Made by a program: the position numbers and the translations under genes. Source: Mesocentrotus franciscanus (taxonomy: Eukaryota; Echinodermata; Echinoidea; Camarodonta; Strongylocentrotidae). Taken from it: a stretch of DNA of 64,000 bases. Positions 56,405 to 64,000 of the stretch are shown in pieces. Within the stretch, counting starts at the first letter, position 1. Each line of letters opens with the position of its first letter. The stretch is taken from positions 18,222,811 to 18,286,810 of the forward strand of contig CP137675.1 in the NCBI GenBank assembly GCA_037976565.1, written 5' to 3'. The notes under the pieces are model-generated. The model ran no database searches. It was not told the origin of the DNA and was given only the letters and a program-made list of their open reading frames with translations.

Positions 56405-56695
56405 ATATCATGCCCTTAAAGCTAATCTTGAGCTCTGGTATGGAAATCGTATTTTGGGAGAAAATTGCTTTGACTCGTTCTGGATTGTTAATCCTGCAGT
56501 TGTTTGAACCAGTTAAATAAAAATGTCCTTATCTTTCTATGCTCATTACTCAGCCACTATACATTTGCTACCAAAATTGTTTGGCACATGACATTTAATT
56601 GTAATATTGAACATTCAGCGTAGGTTTCGTTGGATTCTGTGAGAATTTATTTTCTATATATACGAGAACTCAAGTTTATCTTTAATTCAAGAACC
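56405..56695 (+). repeat. Dispersed direct repeat, copy 2
   Basis: Partner of 21589-21960, lacking about 100 bases present there. The frame at 56299-56520 crosses into it and is not called. Confidence 0.75.
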
Positions 56696-58921
56696 GCGCA
56701 ATCCATCATCCTCGGGAGTTAAATTATGAATGTGTCCATATTAATCTAATCTTCTTCTTCTTCTGTTTTGATTTAATGGCAATTAGTCAGTTATGACTAT
56801 TGTCGCCAAATTACTTTACGTCACGTGATTATATCTCTCATTTTTTATTTTATTTGTTTTTAATTTTAATTTTAATTTTGTATTCATCTATCATTTTAGG
56901 ATATTATCGAAAAATAGTATCGAAAAAGTAACTCATCAAATTGACCACAATCGTTGTGATACGGCATTGACAAATCGAAATCTACGAAAATTGCATGAAA
57001 TCTCAAATTAAAAGTAATACTTTGTTTTTATATCAGTACTTGACCGATTTAAGGCATCGCAAGTTGAATGCTCTACACGAGACTTGAACATCCCTTCTCT
57101 TTGTCAGCTTCAAAAATAAGAAGGCTGCGTTCTGATTGTCTGCTTGTTAGCTTTGCCGCGTCATCATGCATTTTTAAATCGGTTACTATGACAACGTAAG
57201 GGTGCAGATATAGTTTTCTTGTTTGAATTTCCTATTCTTATCAACTTTACATTAAGTCAATTTTCATATGGAATAAATCATTTTGGCATTATGGAACGAA
57301 TTTTCCAATTTAGCTTTCAGCATCAAATATTCACCAAATACTAAACGAAGGACACTACGTCTGCTTCATTGGGACTTATCATTGCTTTCGGAACTCCCCA
57401 CATTTTATTTTGTCTGATAAATCTTTTTTCATTTTATCACCCATTTTCTAGTTGCTTGTTCTATTTTGTTAAAAACATATACCTAAAGCAGGGATCTTAT
57501 CTGACAAGCCAAAATCAAACTAATTATTCACTGATTTAAATAAAAGTTGAGTTCGAATTTTAGCTATGCATTGCTAACGATTTTCTTTGAATTTGTAAAA
57601 TGGAATAGCATTGTTGAATATCTAGTATATCAGTCAATAGCCTTCCGAACTCCAGAGTGTGTATAAAACGAAAAAATAGGATTTCTGAATGATGTTCAGA
57701 TAAAAACTGACATGACTGAATCAACTTAGATTGTATGATATTTGCTAAAGAAATGATCATGATTAATTAAACGAGACGTAACACTCATAAATGGTGCCAT
57801 GTAGACTACGAGGCGATCGGATGCTGACGATTGTGTTGGTAGATGGTTACATTAATTTAATTTTGATCACTTTCAGTGCAGTATATCAATACTGGTAACA
57901 AACACAGTGTGTGTGTGTGTGGGGGGGGGTAGAGCTCGCTGGTTTTTCACATAATTAATGTTTGAAGGTCTCATTAGCTTCATATACCGACAACGGAAAC
58001 TGGTTACATTATAATCATGTAACACAGGATTGGCTACATAGGCTGTATACCACATGAAGGATGAAACAGGGCGAACTAATGCCTAGAGAAGTCAAACAAC
58101 CTTCCAATGCTAATATCATGACTCAGTATCACGAATGAAAAAATGTAAATACTGCTTCTATAACCATGTGTATTTAGGAAGAGGAGGGAGGGACGGGGGT
58201 CGAAGCCTCTCCCTGGAAAATGTTCAATGCAGCCCTCCTCCAGATCTTTAGACAGTTGCCATTTTATCCGATTGATGATTCAACGCTGCCTAAATCCCAT
58301 TCAGAGAACAGGCAAATCAGGACCCGGGATGAATCATAAGATCAGACTTTGATTTGCTCTTCCCGCGCGCGACCTCAAAAATTAATCAATGTAAAATTTG
58401 CCCTGGGGATCTCTATAGAATGTAAGTGTACTAACCTGCGTAATTCAAAGTTGTTTTTTTTATATCATCACAGATCCTCCCTCGCTAGGTCGTCAATCCT
58501 ACTCGAATACCATCCCTACCCCCCTCCCCTCCTCCAATCCGTCATGACAATAATTAGCAGCCCCTGAAGCTTTAGCTGGAATGCAGCTGAAAATTCAACA
58601 ATCGAAAAGCTCTGTTCGGCGACTCCCTGGCGGGGTGTACGCACTGTACTAAATGTATCCTTAATAACCGAATCAAAATGCTGATTAGCCGACACTTGAA
58701 GTTGTGCCCCCAAAAAAGAACTAAATAAATAAATAAATTAAAACAAAATATAAATATACACGACACAAAAAAACTCAATGATATAATTTATGTTTCATCT
58801 AAAATTAAGTACATTTAAATCATACACAGCAAACAACTAACTTATTCATACCCTTACCAAGTTTTGTAATATTTTAAGTCTTAAAAAAAAAACGATTTAT
58901 GTTTCTTGAGAATGTGACTTA
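56696..58921. other. Non-coding AT-rich interval
   Basis: A GT/G run lies near 57907-57928. An (AAAT)n patch lies at 58724-58740. No recognised gene or repeat boundary. Confidence 0.5.
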
Positions 58922-58925
58922 TTAA

Positions 58926-59069
58926 AGATACTATGTCCCATTTGCAGCCAACATCAAATTCTGTAGAACTTTGCAGGAATTATGAATATGTCATGTATGT
59001 CTTATCTGTGAAATTTAAACATTAGCAGTATCCTAATATTCAAATTATGCAAGGAAACCCGTTTACGGG
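58926..59069. mobile_element. Left-end fragment of the TTAA-flanked MITE of 30267
   Basis: TTAA at 58922-58925 is followed by AGATACTATGTCCCATTTGC and 145 bases closely matching 30267-30410. The match stops at AACCCGTTTAC, where a GGGCCGGCCCCCTAG phrase begins, so another element replaced or interrupted the rest. Confidence 0.75.
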
Positions 59070-59149
59070 CCGGCCCCCTAGCAACAAAAAAAACAGGTAA
59101 AAAATAAGATGGTAACGTAAATGTTACCTTTCTTAAACAAAAAACAAAA

Positions 59150-59450
59150 GCGGCCCCTGCCAAAAAAATTAGTGTTTCTTCTCTACCCCCGCTTAGTCAC
59201 CGGCTGGATGATTCGCTGCTAAATATTTTCTCACGAATTGGAAAAAACAAATAAAAAAATTAGTGCTCTTACCCCCCGCTTATTCACCGGCTGACTCAGT
59301 CGCCGCTAAATATTTCCTCAAAAATTGGACCAAAAAGAAATAAATAAGTGCCCTTACCCCCGCTTATTCACCGGCTGGCTGAGCCGCCGCTCAATATTTC
59401 CTAAAAAATTGGACCCCCAAAAAAAAAAAAGTGCTCTTACCCCCTGATTA
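59150..59450. repeat. Tandem array, unit about 90 bp
   Basis: Three units each contain TTAGTG..CTTACCCCCGCTTA, TTCACCGGCTGRCT and CGCTAAATATTTCCTCA, separated by A-rich runs. A single inverted unit is present at about 61035-61125 next to CAGTGGCAGATCCAGCCGG, so the pair may be the two ends of one broken hAT-like element about 2 kb long. Confidence 0.75.
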
Positions 59451-61005
59451 TGAATGACACTGTGTCAAAATGACTTTGAGGAACTTAAACTCTGCAAGCT
59501 ATGCTTTTTTCACATGTAATTTCGAAATGTAGTGTAAATGCAATACAAACTTATGCTGTGTAGATGTCTTTATTGTTCATGAATATCAATCTTGTTAATA
59601 TGTTATGTTTTGCAGGTTAATGTATTGTTTTTCATGTGAAATAAAAGAAACTAAAACTGGAACTGAAACTGAATTTCCAAGCAGGGCACTACTAATAGTC
59701 ACTTGAAACTGAACATTTTTGTTATCGCACGGTAGGGCAATTCTAACTTGAACAGGAACTTGAACATGTACCAACTGGTACACTCAGAATGGTTTATTTT
59801 GCCTGGTTGAATATGGTTTGCCTGCCTTGGCAGCTTACCTATTCCTTTAAGGATTTCACTGTTTCCAAAGAAACAGTTGTAGAAACCTTTCACAAAGATC
59901 TTTTGATATTTTCTTTTCATACAAATATTGAATATTTTAGTCTACTTGTAGTCACAATGCAGTTTTCACTTTTAACTCATTATATAATTATTATAGGACA
60001 TTTTAAAGAAAAGAAAATGGTTTACCGTCAGAAGTTAGAGACTTTAAGATGATCTAAAACCTAGCTAGACCTACTAACAGCTATGAATCAATTATTATTT
60101 ATCAAAATGGTAAAGCTTTTCATGACATAATGTGCTTCTACATAATGTGTTCTCTTGTTTACAGTGTATGATTTATGGGGGAGGGGTAGGAGGGTGTTCA
60201 GTCTTTCCAGGGAGGGGGGTAATATTACCAAATGTTTAACGACTTTATCTCATCACATTTTATAATAATCTATATATCATTAGTGTATTCCATATCCCGT
60301 TAAAAAAATGTACAGACCTATCTAACATTAAAATAGAAAAAAAAATTGTCTTTGGGTTTATTACTAATAAATATTAGTTTCGTTTATAATCATGGTTTGT
60401 ATGTTCCAGTTCCCTTTGTAATGTACGTAATGACCTTACTTCAAAATATAAATATTTTTTAATGACGATGAGGAAATAAACGGGATAAATTAGTTTAGTT
60501 CAGAAGCCTTAGATAATATGAACACGACACATTTTCATAAAATTTGCATATAAACAGAATGATAAATTCCTGTTTTAGTGAAAGTGTAGCAAGATCGTAG
60601 CTGGAGGATTTCTTGTCCTTTTTTTTGCCAGCCATAGCCTTCCCAATAAATGACATGTGATGGCGCTGCACATCGACTAAACAAAATTATGACAAAGATA
60701 ACTAGATACGGGTCGCGTCCAGGCCGCGAATATTTGAACCGTAGGATGGCAACTGAAGGGTCATGAATTATGCATAAGTTATCTGGGCGAAGAGCGCTCC
60801 ACTATTCACTAAATCTACTTTAAAATGCTATGTATTATCGTGCTAACTCATGTGTTGTTTGTTATTTTAATCTCTTCCTTTTCTTCTTCTCAAAATCAAT
60901 TTTGTATTTCCTGTTATTGAAAGACATTTAATCATAATTTATGGTCCAATATCTATAAAGTACAATATGTGATTATACATTTATATCATACCCATAACCA
61001 AACAG
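59451..61005. other. Non-coding interval
   Basis: A possible retroposon tail (AAACTAAAACTGGAACTGAA) lies at 59648-59670. No recognised gene. Confidence 0.5.
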
Positions 61006-61130
61006 TGGCAGATCCAGCCGGCGGCAAGAGGGGAGGGGGCTCAATTCGTGAGAAAATATTTAGCGGCGAATCGGCCAGCCGGTGAATAAGCGGGGGTAAG
61101 AGCACATTTTTTTTTCCCAATTCGTGAGAA
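61006..61130. mobile_element. hAT-like terminal fragment
   Basis: CAGTGGCAGATCCAGCCGGC resembles hAT terminal repeats (compare CAGGCGCGGATCCAGG) and leads into the inverted 90-bp unit shared with 59150-59450. No matching right end with a duplication was found. Confidence 0.45.
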
Positions 61131-61654
61131 TTAAAAAAAAAAAATTGTTCTCTTTTACCATTGTTATATCTCTTTACCGAGTAATTCTACTTAGCAAATT
61201 GTCCAGGTGGGTGATCTGTCAGAAGGCAGGCGCTCTATATTCTTCAGACCATTATACCTTCTGTATATCTTGAATGGTAATAACCTTTTCTATGGTCTGT
61301 TTATTGGAAGGATTATCCCTCTAATATAATTATTTGGTGACATTCCATTGAGTGAGTGAGTTCTCCCACTCTGAGGAGGAATGACAAGTTTAAATATTTG
61401 TTTGCAATGTTTACAATTATTAATCTTCTCATACATAATCAGTAGTTACGACTCTGACCAAAGTCAGAATCCAAGACCGAACCAATTATTTATTATGATT
61501 ATTATGTACATTGATCATTGCCATTTTTTAAAGGCATAAATATGAGTTCTGTAAGACAGAAAACAACAAGTATAAAACTCAGTTTTTGATTGTTTGTATT
61601 CTATCAACGAGCTGTTTAAAAAACGGAATATATGTCTATCAACAATTTCCTCAA

Positions 61655-62998
61655 CAGGGGGGAGGCCGAGCGGGCCTTGGCCCCCAGCAAAAAAAAAAAA
61701 AGAAAAAAAAGAGAAAGAGAGAGAAGGGAAAGAAAAGAAGGAAGAAGAAAAGAATAGGGGTAAAAGAAGGAGATCGGGGGAGGAGCCGAAAGGGCCTTGC
61801 CTCCCAGGCTGTTGCCTCTCACCCCCCATCAATAAAACAAAAATAAGATAAAGAGAAGGAAAAAAAGAGGAAGAAAGAAACAAAAGGGGGATATCAGTTG
61901 CAATTTTCCCGCCAACAAGTTGTGGATCGGGGGCAAAGGCCCTTGCCTCTACCCCCGCCACAAAAAAGAGAGAAGGAAGGAAAAGGGAAAGAGGAGAGCT
62001 AAAAGGAACGAAAAAGACGAAAAAGAAAAGAAAAGTGTGAAAAGAAGGGGACATCAGTTGCGATTAATTCCGCCAACAACGTGTGGATCGGGGGCCGAAA
62101 GGCTCTTGCCTCCCCTAGCAAACCTTAAAGAGAGAGAAGGGTAAGGGAAATTTGCGGAAATGACATAATTTTCCGAGTTTTTTCTCACTTTTAGTAAATT
62201 ATACTTTTATATGCGTTTGTTGGAAAATAACAAATTCCTAAATTTACAGTCAGGCAAGAAATAAGCTTATTTAGAGGCCTACATGTCAGGGCCCGCGGAA
62301 CTGCGGGCTCGGGGGCCTCGAGCCCGCCAACTTTTTTTGAAAAAGTATATTAAAGAAAAATAGAAAGAAAGAATAGTGACCTGCCAGTGTCACAAAATAG
62401 TGAGGTATCAAAATATGCTCATCTGACCGTGATTAAATGTCTAAAACCCCTGAGCTTCCGGGGGCTCTGCCCCGTCGACCCCACCAGGGGCCCTAAGGCG
62501 GCCTCTGAATGCTTATCTGACCGTTATGAAATGCATAAAACCCCTGAGCTTTTGGGGGCTCCGCCCTGGACCCCACACCAATTAGTATCCTGCCAGTGTC
62601 ACAAATAAGGTATCAAAATATGCTCATCTGACCGTAATTAAACGCCTAAAATCCCTGAGCTTCCGGCGGCTCTGCCCCTGGAGCCAACCAATGGCCCTAA
62701 GGCGGGCCCCTGGATGCTCATATGACCGTAATTTATTGCCAAAAACCCTGAGCTTCTGGGGGCTCCGCCCCCTGGACCCCACGCCAATTAGTGACCTGCG
62801 AGTGTCACAAATAAGGTATCTAAATATGCTCATCTGACCGTAATAAATGTCTAAAACGCCTAAGCTTCCGGGGGCTCCGCCCTCGACCCCACCAGGGGGT
62901 CTAAGGCAGGCTCCTGAATGCTTATCTGAACGTTATAAAATGTCTCAAATCCCTGAGTTTCGGGGGGCTCAGCCCCCTGGACCCCACGCCAATGAGTG
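61655..62998. mobile_element. End-less relative of the family-A hAT element
   Basis: It begins CAGGGGGGAGGCCGAGCGGG, lacking the GCGCGGATCC part of the terminal repeat. It runs through the same purine-rich modules as 22087-22960, then through the TTTTCCGAG..TTTACAGTCAGGCAAGAA link and about three units of the 208-bp tandem array (62375-62998). It ends without a right terminus. The frames on either strand are composition artefacts. Confidence 0.8.
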
Positions 62999-63059
62999 AA
63001 CCTAAAAGGATTTACCTGTACCCAGAAATGGACCTCCCGGGGGGCTCAGCCCCACTTTT

Positions 63060-63425
63060 CAAGTACCCCAAAAGTGCCCATTTTTACATAGGAAAAGTGC
63101 CCAAATTTATTTGTAAAGTGCCCCTTCCCTTTTCACCTCTGATAATTTCCCTTTTATTTTGACACGTGCCGCTTTTCCTTCAACAAGTTCCCATTTTCCT
63201 TTGCAATAAGACAGTGTCAATTTCCATTCTTATAAGTGCCCTTTTAATCTCTAGTAAGTGCCCCTTTTCAGGTACGAGAAGTGCCCTTTTCCACTTTTGA
63301 AAAGTGCCCACTTCACCTCTGATAATTGCCCTATACAAACCTGAGAGGTGCCACTTTTACTTTGACAAGTGCCTCTTTTCCTTTGTAAGAAGTGCCACTT
63401 CCCTTTTAATAACTATACCCCTTTT
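63060..63425. repeat. Degenerate minisatellite, unit about 28-30 bp
   Basis: About a dozen units with the common phrase AAGTGCCCNTTTTCC, for example near 63074, 63103, 63115, 63236, 63258, 63280 and 63303. The spacing is irregular but centred on 28-30 bases. No coding frame. Confidence 0.75.
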
Positions 63426-63459
63426 AACTCGAATAAGCGCGCCTTATATTTCCACATGT

Positions 63460-63798
63460 CAATTACCAGCGGGACAATTACCCCCTCCCCAAAGGACAAC
63501 CCCCCCCCCTGAAAATTACAACCCTGGGACAACCACCCCGAGGACAATTACCCCGAAAAAAATCTGCTTTTATTAAACCCAACTTCGTATCTGGGTGGAC
63601 TTCCCTTTAATAAACAGGGGGGTAATTTTCGAGGGTAATTGTCCTCGGGGTGGTTGTCCTTGGTTGTCCTTGGGGGATTTTCCAAGAGGGTTATTTTCAG
63701 GGGTGGGGGATTGTCCTAGGGGGTAATTTTTCGGGGGTGGTTGTCCTCGGGGCCGTGGTTGTCCTTTGGGGTAGTTTTCCGGGGGTAATTGTCCTGAT
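63460..63798. mobile_element. Foldback array of GGACAATTACCCC units
   Basis: The left arm (63460-63557) has units such as GGGACAATTACCCCC and GAGGACAATTACCCCG. The right arm (63615-63798) has inverse units such as GGGTAATTGTCCTCGGGGTG. The centre includes TGGGTGGACTTCCCTTTAA, an end of a TTAA-type MITE. The right arm is about twice as long as the left. Target duplication not identified. Confidence 0.75.
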
Positions 63799-63823
63799 AC
63801 GGGGGAGGGGTATAGGTGACGGT

Positions 63824-63860
63824 GGAAGGGAGAGAGGGGGAGAGAGGGGGAGAAAGAGAG

Positions 63861-63892
<32 letters not shown>
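63824..63892. repeat. GA-rich tract
   Basis: AG dinucleotides with GGGG interruptions, directly after the foldback array. Confidence 0.93.
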
Positions 63893-63895
<3 letters not shown>

Positions 63896-64000
63896 AGCAT
63901 TATGCCGAAGCACAATTTGTAAAATAATTACCTCTCCTCATAATTATGAAGATAACTCCGACGATACGGTAAGGTCACGTATAGTTTCTTAGTGTTAACC

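Noticed and set aside
61515..62054. 179-residue minus-strand frame
   Set aside because: Runs across the truncated hAT relative; Phe/Ser/Leu-rich because of the purine tract on the opposite strand.
63060..63425. CRISPR-like repeat array
   Set aside because: Units are degenerate and abut one another without unique spacers; the genome is eukaryotic.

Overview
This is a eukaryotic, AT-rich, gene-poor stretch of a metazoan nuclear genome. A marine invertebrate deuterostome, probably an echinoderm, is the best guess. That rests on the tRNA-derived SINEs, a single-exon class A GPCR, the mix of hAT, piggyBac-like and Tc1 elements, and abundant GA/CT and TAG microsatellites. The species-level assignment is inference. 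There are no operons, no bacterial signals, no CRISPR and no rRNA.

Only one intact protein-coding gene can be supported: a 409-residue seven-transmembrane receptor on the + strand at 40632-41861. Other recognisable coding material is transposon debris. It comprises a Tc1 element with clear ends but a broken transposase (46113-47712), two decayed LINE reverse-transcriptase genes (8710-9220, minus; 44560-45640, plus), and a frameshifted C-terminal retroelement-like fragment (36185-36544).

Layout. 0-12 kb: small non-autonomous DNA elements (561-884; hAT-type 3333-4072; two copies of one TTAA-flanked family at 5510-5966 and 11915-12358; a TTA-flanked element nested in another at 6208-6855) and two long near-palindromes (8291-8550, 9784-10093). 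12-18 kb: long TAG-triplet arrays, a diverged 0.57-kb tandem duplication, a GA tract, and a second set of tandem duplications invaded by a foldback element. 22-29 kb: two related composite hAT-like elements (22087-24042 and 26900-28592, opposite orientation, each with perfect 8-bp target duplications), a 126-bp hAT-type MITE between them, and a foldback element (28944-29346). 30-46 kb: a TTAA element, SINEs, the GPCR, and an old LINE. 46-55 kb: the Tc1 element and a 2.4-kb segmental duplication whose second copy has grown to 4.2 kb by insertions. 58-64 kb: further repeats, an end-less hAT relative, a 28-bp minisatellite and another foldback array.

The main unusual theme is a set of unrelated-in-sequence but alike-in-build foldback elements. 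Their long inverted arms are made of 15-16-bp degenerate units, and one has an inferred empty site inside this same window. The second theme is a traceable order of insertions: SINE, then hAT, and inner hAT family within outer hAT family.
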